Source of the DNA: Diadema setosum
Lineage: Eukaryota > Echinodermata > Echinoidea > Diadematoida > Diadematidae
Direction of reading: 5' to 3'
Length of the DNA stretch: 64,000 bases
Assembly (NCBI GenBank): GCA_033980235.1
Contig: CM067077.1
Location: 1,051,501-1,115,500, forward strand
Position 1 is the stretch's first letter. Each line of letters starts with the position of its first letter. This document shows, piece after piece, positions 9,940 through 24,900 of the stretch. Both the position numbers and the translations under genes were made by a program. A model generated the notes under the pieces. The model was not told the origin of the DNA, did no database searches, and worked only from the letters and a program-made list of their open reading frames with translations.

Positions 9940-12900
9940 GTGGGATATCCTATTTAAACACATTCTTTTATAAATCTCAATGCAAAACAAAATAACATTT
10001 GAAAACCAAGCATTTGCTTGCAAAGCTCCCAAACTGGAATGACTTACCATTAGAAGTCAGGAAATACCCAACTGTAGCAGCCTAGTGTTGAAGACTCAAG
10101 ATCCAGCTTTCATTTAACTATGCATTATTGTCAAGCATATCAGAAGCTTTTGCAGCACAGAAGAATATAAGTACGTAGGTTTTGCTCTTCATAAATTGAT
10201 ATTATTATGTATGTAACGTATATGTAACAGTTACGTATTTGTGTGTGCAGTTTGTTTAATTGAACAGTAGCAGTCTTCTGTTCATTTTCTGTACACTTAT
10301 ACACACCTCCTTCATAGATATCATTATTTATAAGCAAAATAGTGTGTGTCTTATTTAGACCAGACTATTGGTAAGTATTTGCAGAGTAAGGAAGCACTAC
10401 AATGTATATCCTTTTCATATTGTTTTGATCAACTAATCAAGTGCGGTAAGTTTCAAAGTTAATTTTGAGTACTGTAGTGACTCTCTGTCTCTGTCTATCA
10501 GAAATTTTGATTTGATTTTAAATTTTGTCTTTGTTCTGTAGTTATTGTGTACAAAATTCATCATTATAGGATGAAGTCATGGGCAACAGTCTCCTTTTTG
10601 GATTTTGCTGAAAATATGACCGATTTTTGTGCTTGTGATGGACTGTATAGTGTGTTCCCAGGCAAGAGAAAGCCAGCTATGGCATGTTCATGTTTTCATT
10701 TTGTGAGATGGCTTCTTTGGCTTCTTCGGAGACTTCCGTACCTATTTCACCTGAGAACCAAGACAGAGTGGTCTGTTGAGTCATCACTAGGGAGCTTTAG
10801 ATTTTAGACGCGCGGACGTTCAAAGAGAAAAAAACATGATCTGAGCGTGCGCAGTAACTTGATCCGCGCTACTGCGCACGCTCAGATCATGTTTTTCAGA
10901 GACTCCAACTCTCCCGTTTTCGACGGGACATCTCCCGCCGAAAACCCATTTTTGCAAAATCTCCCGTTCTCCCGTTTGAGATTTAATTTCTCCCGCCCTG
11001 GCTCTGTGTCTCCCGTTGGAAATGATTTCTTACTTATTGCTATTGTATGTTGAAAAAAATAAGCCTTAGATAGCACCAGAGAGCATCTAGAACCCTAGGA
11101 ACTTTGCGCTTCGCACGCATCAACTTGGAGTCTCCCGTTTGCTAGGGGTTTCAGGCGGGAGAATCTCCAGATCAGAAGGTGCTTTGGGTTGGAGTCTCTG
11201 TTTTTTTTCTCTTTGAACGTCCGCGTGTCTAAAATCTAAAGCTCCCTATGATCTCACGTGAATATATCCATGTTAGAATCTCTTTGATTATACAGTATAG
11301 TAAGGTCTTGAGAGATTTTTGGGTGTCCTGTTAACTTTACAACTAGTAAACCAGTGTCATATCCAATATCTAACTACCTGTAATCTTGGGAGTCATGAGA
11401 CAAAATTGCAATATAACTTATGTACACAAATGAGATGATGACAAGAATAAAGCCATTCATGACCTCACCGGGAATTTCAGGGTATCTACCATTTTTATGC
11501 CTCCGCCATGAAGTGTCGCCGGAGGCATTATTTGTTGTATACATTAAACGTATTACATATTGATAAGACGTGTTGATACCATTCAGTGTACATGTATATG
11601 CACTATTTCAAGTCTGAAGAATAGTAATCAGAGGCTTTTTTTTGTATATTAGTTTATGAGCGATCAAGTTGAGGGCTCTATAGTGTTTGACATCCATTCG
11701 TAAGTACTTTTCCTATTGTCTCATTTTTATCATGTTTCCTGTGTATTGAATGACATTCTTATTTCACCTAAGGGATCATGGCCCTACGAATGCAACAACG
11801 TTTGACACAAAGCGTCTCAAGAACAACCTTTTGAGGCGTACGGTTGACTACAATGCATCTATCATTCGGTACTTGCAGGTGTGTATTCATGCTCCAAGCT
11901 CCTGCAATTTTAGCTCATCACATCAGATCATGATTTTTCTTGCACAACTGAACTAAAATTTTGTGGACTTACTGTAAAGACAAGTTCATTTGTATATTAT
12001 TAGTATTTATTATACTCCCTCAGACAAGCAGTACTACGAAATATTTTTTCTTCAGTAAGGACATGTTATTATAGTACGGTTCACTATTATTGCGCTGATT
12101 TCTAGCATTGCTGCAATATATTTGTAACATCAATTTTAGTAAAAAAAAAAAAATGGCATTTCCCAAGATTTTGTTTTTGTTTTTGTGCAGATATGTCTCA
12201 CCATGTATCTTTATACTGGGGTAAAGCACTCAAGAAAGCAAAATCAATCAAGAAAGTTATTTACAAATTGATGAAGGAACTATGATATCAGTCAGCATTT
12301 TTAGCTTGTGATTAGTATTCCATGAGATATTTTGTTGATGGAATGACCTTGTACAATTTAATTTGAAAATTGGATGCAGTTTCACCACATCAATTTGGTA
12401 CATGTAGGTAAAAAGTGGTACTTTATACTAATACATTGTGAATGTTTGCATTTGTGTTTATTCATCATGTGTTGTCTATTCTTAATGCTTTCGTCAAACA
12501 ATCTCTTGTTGGAATTTTTGACATGTCAAGACAAGAGTATGGCAGAGGGATTACCGGGATACACGCTGGATCCAGCCGGATTTCGCTTACGTGGGAGATG
12601 TGAGTGTGTCTTCTGTAATGTCAGTTTGTCTGTAGAGCAGTAAATGAGGAAAAATGAATGGCTTCAAAGGCAAAAAGAAGGCTGGACTCTTTCTTTTTCT
12701 CCACTTTGATAAAGCCATCACCGACAGAAAGCTATGACATAACCTACGTGTAGTTGCATCTTGAATATCTGATCAAATATAAAGACCTTTGCTGCCCCCA
12801 TGCAATGCACACAAACAGACAATAAATGGCTATGGAGACTTTCTTTTATGCAGAGCCTTTCAAGTTGACCCATGGAGTCAGCTGACATGCATACAATTTC

Positions 12901-15900
12901 TATGCATTATCCTAGTTTATCATTTCCCAGGTACACTGGTTAGTATATTGGTTAGGCTGTTAGTGGAAAATATTATTTTTATAGGCTAGCATGACAGAAA
13001 AATTTAGCTTCTTGTTTAAAGGCATATATATAAAAACTTAAAATGACAAAATTCAATTTTTTTAATGGCTTTTTTTTAACAACTGTAAACCTCATAAAAG
13101 AAATGTGTATGATTTCCGTTGTTCTGTTACTAACTTACATATCTTCTACAGCTTAATCTCCCCCATGCCTTATTGGACAACCCCATCAACGCTGTGACTA
13201 CCAGATTTGTGAGAACCTCAACCAATAAAGTCAGGTGCCCCATCTTCTGTGTTGTGGTAAGTCTCCTATTTGATTGATTTGAACTGCCCACTTTTAAAGC
13301 TAGAATGTACAGTCAACCTTGCCCAAGTCAAATCTATTTGGACTGAAGAAATAGCTTCGACTCAGAGAAAATTGTGCTTATTAAAATCAATAAAATGTAA
13401 AGAGAAGAGGACTTGAAAAGACCTTCGACTTAGGCAATTATTCCACATACGGGAGATCGACTTAAGCAAGGTTGACTGTATGTGAAACTTTTTCTGTTCC
13501 TCTTGGTTTTTGTCACCATTATGAAATGCATGAAAGTGCTTCAATATTTTGGTATGCGATTGATATTCATGCTTTCATGTTCGTACTGATCAAAAGCAGT
13601 TTATTGGAAGAATGCGGTTTTCTTCATAACTTTCTGTTTAAATAGTGCTGTGAGGAATGTCATGTGTTGGGATATCATAAGGTAATTGTGTACAGTGTAC
13701 ATCTCTTCATATTATTTGAAGCAGGGCTCAGAGAGACAAGTGCAGAGATGTTTCTATGAATAAAGGGCATACCTTGATGATAGCATAATGTACAAGTGAA
13801 TATGATGTACCTGTATTTATTCATAAATTTTAATTTTACCTCTGCAGTGGACCCCAGAAGGACGAAGATTGGTGACTGGTGCCTCGAGTGGAGAATTCAC
13901 CCTATGGAACGGACTTACCTTCAACTTTGAGACAATCCTTCAGGTGCGTAACTAAAGATCTTGGGTATTGACACTATGACCGCATTCATCATTGCCCCTT
14001 GCTTCCTACAATGTACCTATGTGATGACGGAAATCTTTGTGAAATCATCATGAGATTTTGTATTATCAGTTTGCCACCTTTTATTTGGTTAAGTGAGCCA
14101 TGATATCATGGTTTAATTTATGGTTTTTAATTTCATTGCATTTTATTTATGTTAGTCATTGACATAACCATGCACCTTCCTTGTTGAGAAGACGGGTTGC
14201 AGCATAAGGGGCTTTTGAATACTGTAAAACGACGAATGTTCGCGTGCATTTTAATTACACAAATTTTGCGAGAGCCACAATTTGTGAAATCAAACTCACG
14301 CGAAAGTTCTTGTCTTTGCTATATGCATTGAATGTTAGAGGCAACTCGCGAAAATTTAATGCCGCAAAAAAGGCCATCGGCTCTAACTCATTAAAACTTC
14401 ATGTCGCGAAAATATTGTGTTTTACAGTACGTGGTGGGTTTGTGGTTAAAAATTGTGCAATGTATTTGGATAATTGTATGTACAGCTGTAAGCACTATGC
14501 ATGTGATGACCACATGATTCAGTGAATCTGACTTGGATCATGACACTCAAGTAAACGTTCTGATGCACGGTGTGAATACAGCTGTACGATCTCAATCAAT
14601 TGAGGTCTGGAAAGTCATGTTGTCTCTGATCAAACAGGTACATTTGTAGTTGAAGCCTTAGAAAAATAGCAGCAGAGCTCACTAGTCTGTGATTATCTGC
14701 TCATGTATACTTCTCACAAATGTGAGCTACAATTATTGTATCCTCACTAACAGTCAGTGTTCTTGTTCTTTGATTATATGCATACAGACTGTACTGTGCT
14801 CAGTGTTTGTATGTATGACTTCAGGAAATTTGCTCAGTTTGTGCGACACACACTGGGAAAAACAACAACAAGCAAATCTACCCGTTTGACTCCTGTGTTT
14901 TTCTACATCCCTTATCAAATGTGACAATCGAAGCAGACAAAGCTACAGTGTACATGCCAAACTGATTTCCATATTCAGTAAACAATCACCACGTCTATGG
15001 CGTCACTCATATTTTTTTTTGTCTTCTTCTACATCATGCCTTTTGAAATTTGTGCCACGTACATCATTGTGTACACCTTCACCATGGAAGTGCGTTCATC
15101 TCATAAGTTTTCAGTTGCACAAACCTGAGACAAAAGGTCTTGTGATGCTATGATAGCAGACAGACTGCTCCTGTTAACTGTAGGGAGCTACAGAGTAATT
15201 TACTGTGACTTGCATCAATGCTTATACAGTGAAACCTCATAGCAAGGTCTCATATAGTAAGTTAGCTGATATAACGAGGTAATTGTGCAGGTTCTATTCC
15301 TTTTTATATTCTTCTGTATAAAGATTTGTGATATGAGATGGACATTTCTGTGGTCCTAAGCTGCTTGTTATAATGACATTCCCTAAATAAAGAACTTTTC
15401 GTGTATTTTAAGTTTACACTACAGCGCACAAGTCATATTTTAGCAACTGCTGGTTTGTTCACATTGGACTTTGATCAGTAAAATGGGCTGCATGGAGGAC
15501 TCTTAGTGACACATTAATTTGAGAATTCAGTAACTTGATGGAGAAAGTCATAAATTGCCTGAATGTTTGTCTTTTTTTCTTTATGCTTTGCAACATGTGT
15601 CAGAGTAAGCACCAATGTTCTGTCCCAAGTGATAGGTATAGGTTGGTAGGAAGCCCTTTGTGTTGTGACATACATGTACACCTGTTGCTTTGATATCAGA
15701 CATGGAAATGATAACTTCTAGTATTTACTGCCTTTCTTTTGGAGGAAAAACTTACAGGAGGCTTTCTGAAAACTTGTATATATCTGTGTATGTCCTGGCA
15801 GGAGAATCATTTCTGCCCACTTATGTGCATGTAACACACTAATACATTATCTCCATGTTTGCTCTTTGAAATCTCTTTCATTTTGAATTGCAAATGTTGG

Positions 15901-18900
15901 CAGCCCCAAAGATAAAGATATACACTGTAGTCCTTTCACTTCTCATAGATGTGGTGATGTCACGATGATGACATCGCTGGTGATGATGATGACAGTGACG
16001 ATGATGATGTCGATGATGATGATGATGATGATGATGATAACCATTATAATGGGGATTACATACTTGCCAACTAGTAAGATTTTATCAGTTTCAGTAAGAT
16101 TTTTTACATTAAAAATAGCAAAATCAGATTTTCTGTCGAAGAAATCAGATTTTTAAAAAATATTTAGATATACCTTTCATGTGTATTTTCTGAAGATTTG
16201 ACCGAAAGTAAGAATTTTAACTTCAGTTTGCATATAAAATAAGATTTTTGCAATCCATGAGTAAGATATTTCATCTTGAAATGTTGGCAGGTATGGGATT
16301 ATAATGACAGTGTCAATGACAGTGATTATAGTGGTGATGATGATGATGATGATGACAATGATCTCGATGTTGATGGCGATATCCTGATGTCTTTGTTCCA
16401 GGCTCATGAGTATGCAGTGAGAACGATGACGTGGAGTCATAATGACATGTGGCTGTTGACGGGGGACGACCTGGGCTACGTCAAGTACTGGCAGTCCAAC
16501 ATGAACAATGTCCAGATGTACCAGGCACACAAGAACCAAGCCGTCCGATGCGCAAGGTACAACACCACCTGCAGTCTGTTGGATCTCTTGCACTCCATGG
16601 GCGAGAAACTTATCTGTAGCTATGTGACGAGAGAGAAGTATACAGAAATCTGTCATTTTGCCAGTGTAGAGTACATTGTTTGTTTATCAATTGTTTTCAC
16701 TATCTGTCTAGTTGCTTGGATGATAGAACTGTGTCAAACCTACTACTGGTGCACCATTTTCCATTGTGACATAATCTTTATAGTAATATTGTATACAGCA
16801 AATCGCAAGGAAGGAATCTGTGGAACTTGGCGTAAAGCTGTGGATGCATGTTTGGAAAATTTTGCCTGTAGATGTCTAACATCTCTGTTGTATCCTGACT
16901 TCAGCTATGATGATTACATTCATATCTGCCGTAAGAAATAGACCTTTGCTTGTGAAAACTGTGAATAAAAACGGTTGACGGTGTGAGAGGTGAGAGTGAT
17001 CTATCATCTGATATACTTCTAGATTTTTCCAGTTGTTCAGTCATAAATTATTTTGACGTATGAGAAAATGCATGCATGAAATGAAATTCAATAAAAAGTT
17101 GCCATGAAAGAAAAAAAAATGAAGAAACTAATAAAATCTGGAAATCAGCAAATTGTGAACAATAAAAGAATAGAAAAAATAATTTTGGGATTTCAATAAA
17201 GTTGCAAACAAAAGGAAAGACTGTCAGGATATTTTGACTAGATATCTGTAGTTTGGTGTGTATGAGAAAGAAACGAGAGTCAAATTAAATGCAGCAAAGA
17301 GAGAAAAAAGGAGAGAGAGAGAGTTGGAGAAGAAATTTGAATGATCTTTAACAAAACTGAGACTTTAAATACATGAATGCTAGACATCAAACCTTCAAAT
17401 GGAATTGCCATACAACCATTAAAATAATGAAGAGGAATAAAGATAGGATACTACGATCCAAACATGAATGTGTCAAAACTACATCAGCATTCAACTATGA
17501 CATACAAATTTAATAATAAACTAGTGAATAACTCGTAAAGGTACATTTAAGTCTGAACAGAAGACATTTTAATTACTTTAGCTCATTATACTACAATCCT
17601 ACATTATTTCATCTGAAGTAGATGAACAAGATTGAAGGGAAATGTGTACTTATCCAATGTATGTGAGAATCACGCTCAATCAAACCATTGGTAAAAATTA
17701 TCTCAAGTTGCCAATGGAATTTGGAAACTTGTTTCAGGCACAATAGAGATTGAGATGTAGTGATTTTGGAGTTGAGTTCATGGTGAAACTAGAGAATTCT
17801 TTTTCATTTTACATACATTCCTGTGTTGTCGGTTGTGTCGTCAAGCAGTTATTAGGATCACTGTAAAACAATCTAATATATAATTTGTAAGCCCCCAAAT
17901 AGATAAAAGAAATGTAGATGTAGATGTGTACAATTGTGAAAATGAACCCCCAAGAAAAACAATGTAAACAACAACAATAACAAATGAGACATTAAACTTA
18001 GATTATGATACATGCTCCTAAAATTTGTGTTTATAGGTGAAAGTACCAATGCCCAGACTTTTTTCTTTTTTTTTCTCAGTTCTCATTGACTCTCTTATTT
18101 GTACCTCAAACTTTTCTTTCCGGATGCCTTTAAAGTCACATAACACAACAAACATAATTTCTAATGTAAAAATATGAAAAAAAAAGCCTGCAAAGATTTA
18201 TGAAGAATTTGACCATCCACTATATTTTTGTAAATTGGTGTTTACTAAATGTTGGATTTGTTGAAAAGAACGAATGCCCACAAAGGAATGCCATGCCTTT
18301 ACGTGCAGACGCACACACTCACAAAAACACACACATACAGTGTACGCACAAACATATACATGCATGATATACATGGATGCAGTGTCATACTAACTACACA
18401 TATACATACCGACATTTCTTCTAAACATATCTTTTCTCTTTTGCTCCTCTGCTCATGTTGTATCACCACATCGTGATCCTTATTATTATTATTATTTATT
18501 ATTTTTTTTTTTTTTACATTTTAAATCAATGTTAATAAGCTAATTGTGCAGAACAGACATGGCTGTATTTTGTGAATATCCAATCTTTTTATTTTCCTGT
18601 TAACTCTTTATGTGCCATGATGTAAACCCCCTGTGTGCCACATTATTCTGCGACAGCAGTGTTAGCAAATCAATGTTAATAGATATAGACTTATAATTTT
18701 GTAACTTATAAATTCATAACTTTTATAGATTTTTGTTACCCTCAACATGAACAAAAATTGTAGAGAAAATGCGAAGGTTTGCTTTGATGTAAATTGTATG
18801 ACAAATCTGTTATTGCTTTTCTCTCAAATGACCAGTAGCTACATTATTGAAGAGGCATGACTTTTTAACACAAACAGTGACAGAAACTGAGAAATTACCG

Positions 18901-21900
18901 GCAGATCCAGTAGGGACCTTGGCTTGATAGTCAATCACCAACATGAAATGCAAGCTACACATGACAGGAATTAAATAATGAAAAACACTTTCATTGCACT
19001 TTTGAATTTGGCGATTTATCGATCGGTTTGGGCGGATTTGTGCGTTTGAGCAGAATATGCGAACTTTGCACGCTGTCGACTGAGTCAGACGTGTGAACAT
19101 GGCACATAAAGAGTTAATAGGAGTTAACAAGGCTTTTTTGACAGGCATCATTCCTAACATATATTTTGTCACTTGATGCGAATTACAGGGCCCAAAATTG
19201 TAGCCGTGAATTGAGTGACAATTTGGCGCAGTCCCATGTAGTAAGATATCTGCCCTTGATGGGGGATGCTTTCCATACCTAGTTTGGGTTGAAACCAGAA
19301 ACTGAAATTTTGTACCATCAAATATGTACTGTAACACTCACAAGAAGAAACATATGTAATGTGCATCTGAATCCACTAAAAATGAAGTGAACTTCTTTTT
19401 TCCTTTTTTTTTACTGACTTGTTCCTCAGTTTTATCATATAGGCAGTAGACCTTGTTTTTTAGGAGACTGTGGTGATTAGCAGACAGGTACCAATTGTAT
19501 CACTGTTTCATTATTACCTCCGCCAAGGGAGGAGGTTATGTTTTCGTTACCGTTTGTTTGTTTGTTTGTTTGTTTGTCCGTGTGCAAAATAACTCAAAAA
19601 GTAGTTAACGGATTTGGATGAAACTTGCAGGAAAGGTTTAGAATGATACAAGTAACAGATGATTAAATTTTGGTGGTGATCTGAGAATTTTGAGAGAATT
19701 TATGAAGGATTTTTGTTATTTTGGCAGGTAGGGTCAATGAACTTGGGAGTTCAGGCTGCGAGTATTTGAGGTTTGCTTTTTGCGCTCTAGCGCTCTAAAG
19801 TGTGTGCTCTAGTTTCTGCTAGGGCAAGGCACGCCGTGCAGCTGAGGGTTTATAACGTAACAAAGGCTTCTATATTGGGAAATCAAGCGACTTTCAGCAC
19901 ACAATGCTATAAGTACGTATGGGTGGAAATCACTGATATCTCTATGGAAGAACAAGATCAGTGGTGGAAATGAGTTGCATGCTTGGCGGAGGTCTGCGCT
20001 CTCAAGAGTGCTTCTCTAGTTCATTATGCCATGGGGTCTTTAACATGTCTCAACATGCATTTCCCGTAGGCACCTGCCTGAGTATATTCAGGACTCATCT
20101 AAAACAGGTTAGAGCCACTGTTTAACCATTGGGAGTAGTGATTTAAAAAAATGTTTATAGAGTTATCACATTTGATGCATATGTGTAGGTTAGTTGTATC
20201 ACAAAACATCCTACCATCTAAAAATTAGGTGATAAAGCTAAAGATATATGGAGATAACACTATTTTCTCAATAAACCATAACTGTAGACGGTTTATTGTA
20301 GAAATATTTTCAATAAGACTATTCACATTTTATATATTTAACAATACCTAACACTGATTATACTGATTAACATTTTTACATTGGTTGTTTCTGTTTATAA
20401 CTGGCATTTTAGAACTGTTTTGAAGCACTAAAGCTGGGTTTTTTGTAATTGTTTCATCAGCAAATGGTGAATAGTGCCTTTAAGGTTCCTGAAGAGTCTT
20501 CTCAAACTATGCGGCTCATTCTTTTTTCAACACATTAAGACTTCAACCGATTTTAAAATGGATTCCTGGGCAATGCTGCAAATAAATTATTTTGTTTAAT
20601 TTTTTTTTTTTTTTTTAAAGGGTTATATTCTTACTCTTACATGTAGATGACTAAATTCTTCAAATTCTTTGTCTATCTGATGGAGCACTGCTCCTAAGAT
20701 TCACATCTCTTTTATTTTTTCTTCACAGTTTGACAATCATACAAACACAAGTGTGCACAATTTTACAAGAAGAAACTGTAATTCTCAAGTTGCCTGCTTA
20801 TCCTCTTTCTATGGTAGCTTTTGTGGGCCAATTCAACTCTCTCTCCCACCTTGCATGTGATTATATTTTTTTTTGAGTATTTCTGCTGTAAAAGTGGATA
20901 TTTTTGTTAGAGTAATTTTTCGCACTTGAATGGATAAGAGTTTTGCACGTTTTTAATTCCACGAAATCAAGACATGAACTACTGGAAGATATTGCAAGCA
21001 AAAATATTTGCATGCTTTTATTATTGCGCTAGTTTTTGGTTTGCGTGGAGTGTGCAAAAATTTCAACACCGCAAAAATTTCCACTTTTACAGTTTGTGAC
21101 AGAATTGTGTGAGTATTAGCATTAAGTCACTAGCAGTGCTTGAGAGTGAATGCAGGGTAATTTGTTTAGATGCAAATTTCCTTTGGCGTGCAGAAGGCAT
21201 ATTACTTTCTAATTTTCTGGACCTCATGTAAAGAAGCCCCATTGAAAAATGTATGTCCCCTATTTGAGAGATCTATGAGGAAGCTAAAAGCAGAACATGA
21301 CTGTTGTTGGGGACGGAACACAAAATTCTGTTCAACTGTCTTTATCCATGATTTTTGTTTCATGAACAGTGGTAAGCTGGCACTTGCAAAGATCATTCAT
21401 CTTTTGTGCATTCATATTCTCACTGTTTTACAATCAGGAATAATTTTATTCAGAATTAGTTTTTGGACATCATGTAAAATTCCTACAGGCAATAAATATG
21501 TTGAACTGTAGAGAAACTTTCCCCTTTACAGACCAGCCTGGTGCAAACCAAACGTGATGGATGCTTCGGAGAGAAATGAACTTTGACCTGTCATGTAAAT
21601 TTCACTGAGGGGTGTTTTTCTCATCATCTTTAATGCAGCATTTTCAGAGGAAATTTGCATATGACATTCACCATGGGAGACGACTTGGAATGAGACATAA
21701 TGTGCAAAGGGTGTAAGATTTGAATCGTAAGGGGAGGAGAGAGAGAAAGAGAGAGAGAGAGAGGGGGATTAACGGGTACTTCATGTCATTGTGAACTGTG
21801 AGAGGTACAGTTGTAGTCGGTTCGGAGCTGACACGACCCGACCTCACGCTTTGAGGTGCAGTGTAGCATGTGGTTGCTTCTGCACTGTTTCAGCAGGGTT

Positions 21901-24900
21901 CACACGACAATATTGACTAATCTTTGGCCAGTGGATGGCTATAATGGTTTGCTTATAAACAGATGGGGGGGGGGGACATGACAGAACATTTGTATGTTAC
22001 TATTTTTACCATTTGTACAAAATTAATCTTTTTTTTTTCATTTTTCAATCAATTTAACTTGTCCCCTTTTCACCTCAAGCTTCTTGGAGGACAAGACATA
22101 TATACACAGCATGAAATTTGTTCATTTTATCTGCAGTCCTTTCACATACAGACACAGACACAGAGGATAAGGTATATGAAAACTCACCCACCTCAATTCA
22201 TGCACACACATGCACATGTGTACGTAAAGAGCAGAGACAAATGAATCGTAACAATCGAGTGAAAATAGACAGTTACTGACTCGGGGGAGAAACATTTCCA
22301 GCTTACCTGCCTAAATACTTTCCACTTACACTCCAACGTTTGCAGTCCCAACGTCATTGTGGATTTTGCAGAGAAAAACAAACGAAACGATAAATGCCGA
22401 TAGATGACCCTATGTGCCCTTCACTCTACTCCCTCCTACCAGTTTTGCGCCGTTTGATTCCAAGTTCTGCTCCTGCTCTGACGACGGAACCGTTCGGATT
22501 TGGGATTTCCTGCGTTGCCATGAAGAGAGGATTTTGAGAGGTGCGTACCGCATGACATTTCTTATCATGTTTCAATTTTCCTCCCTTCAGCTAGTCCAGT
22601 GTTCCACAACTTCAGCTTCCTTCCTAGATAAGTCAGATTCCCACTGTTCAATCTTCCTCCATGAGCTCGTGCAGAATTCAGCGATTTAAAGTTTCCTTCT
22701 GTGGTGAGGAAATATGGAGTTCAGCACTGCGATATTATTTCCTATACTGTACAGTGGACTCCCATTATAACGAAGTCTCTGGGACCGGCGATTTTCGTTC
22801 GTTATATCGAAATCTCGATATATCCAAACAAACAATAAAAATACACAGAGTGGATAATCTTGCGACCTGAATTTTTACTTTGTTGTACTGGTAACCCGAA
22901 TTTTGTTAAACTGCGTTTGTTTTAACTGGAGTGCACTGTATTAGCCTTCTAGAATCGAATCTTCCCCCTCGTCGGTCAGAGTTGAAATGTTAATGCGGCA
23001 GGGAAGCAAAGGTCGGTCGGTTTCAGAAGCGTTCTGTTTGTACTAAAGTCATTATATTAGCCTGCTACAATGAAAATGCAGTATCGTATGGAAAAAACCT
23101 GATACAGTGCTCTCCTGTTGTAACTAACACGGTTATAACGAAATTCCGGTTACAACAGAGTATAAATTCAGGCCGCAAAATTACCCGCTCTTTCTCCATT
23201 ATTGTTTATTTGTTCAGTTATAACAAAATTTTGATATAACAAAAGAAAATTGCCGGTTCTGAGGACTTCGTTATAACAGGAGTCCACTGTACACTTTTCT
23301 ATGATATGATAGCTATACAGATGTGCATTTGACACACAGGCGAGTAGCGTTATAATGAATTCCTTGTGACCAGCGGTTTGATTTCGTTATATCAAAATTT
23401 TGTTATTAACTGAACATATAAGTATGTGAAGGTATGTAGGAAATAATCTTGGCACCTGAATTTTCATTTCGTTGTAATTGGAATTTTGTGGTAACCTTTT
23501 CTGTTACGTTTATGGGAGTGCACTGTACTTTGAGAAATAATATATTGACACCAAAATCCATAGGTCATTTACTCTGAAGTGCAGTTCTGCTTCATGATCA
23601 AAATGATTTAGTTGAATAACATAGAATTAGACAAAGAGAAGTTTACTGGTATATGGAGTTATGAGTTTTCATGTGTTTCCAGGAAATGGTGATAGTGCCA
23701 TTATGTGCGAATAGTAAAGCTCTAGTGTCAGTCATAGATCCAGGCGGGGGCACACCGAGCGTGCGTCCCCCTTTATTTTTTTGTTAAAACAAAAGAAATA
23801 TAAAGGAAAAAATTGGGGGTGGGGTGCGTGCACCACCCGCCTTTAATTTTGTAAAGGCGCCCCCTCTTCACAGAATTCCTGGATCCGCCCCCGAGTATTG
23901 ACAATATGGCCACATCAGTCTTCCATTGACCTATATGCAAATCCTCAATAATTTTCCTGTTTGTTGAATGGCAATAACAACAAGAAAATCAGAAAAACTG
24001 TTTTGCATAACAGTTACATCCTAGCAGTGGTCACTTTTTATAGTGGGAAAGGATTATAGTTGCTCGTTTTTCCCCTGGTAACATCCTTGTGAACAAGTCA
24101 GTGGCAGAGTTGTGAAATGTAGATAGCCTCACCTCAGCCTCCTTTGCATTTATATTATAATACAATGTCAGTACATGTACTTGGTAAGAACTATGTTAGA
24201 CTTTGAAATTCCATCTTTCATACAATTTGTACTTTCAGTAAACTTTGATGAAGATTCCACCACTCTAACTAATTTGACTACCTTTATGAAGGTCAACTTC
24301 AAAATGAAGAGAAAAAATATTCCCAACAAAATGATGCAAAAATGACAATAAATGGACATGTTAAAGAAATAGGGAAGATATGGCATTTTGCAATTTCATT
24401 TTTTTTTAAAAACATTTCTTGAACAGTACTTATGAATATTCAAATCAGCAAGTTGACAATGTCATTCTAGCACAATTTCTTATTCATTTCACATAGAGAA
24501 ATGAGGAAATCTCATATTTCAGCGATATAATTATAAAACTTGCCTTAAAACCACTCAAAATAAAAAAAGAATGAATGTTAACTTTGATATATCTTGGCAT
24601 GGGAACATGCTTTTACTTGTATTAGCTAAAATTAACAGTTTCTCAGAATTTCATATGATATATAACATACATGAAAAATTGTGAGGGTATGACATCATCA
24701 ACTCACTCGTGAATATTCATAAGGACTGGTCAAGAAATGTTTTTCCAAAAAAAAAATGAAATTTAAAAATGTCATGTCTTCCTTATTTCTCATCCAATTT
24801 TTGTTGTATTTTGTATCGTTCGGTGGGGAATAGTTTTCTCTTTCTTTTGAAGTCTATTAGTTTTTGGGGTGGATTTCCTCTTTAAGCAGGTGGACTTTAC

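Larger units (their letters stand above)
16557..22442 (+). other. WDR33: WDR33 intron 6 (5.9 kb)
   Basis: Bounded by exons of matching phase. It contains the TTAA MITE 18604-19113, the CCTCCGCC repeat, an eroded mini-element, the 20120-20479 repeat, the CTGTAAAAGTGG element and a GA-rich tract near 21740. The section 16960-18550 is A-rich with nothing recognisable. Confidence 0.9.

Noticed and set aside
16276..16941. 221-codon frame
   Set aside because: Only 16402-16556 is WDR33 exon 6; the rest is GAT-repeat intron and chance read-through past a GT donor.
18810..19337. 175-codon minus-strand frame
   Set aside because: It covers a non-coding TTAA MITE and flank, and has no recognisable motif.
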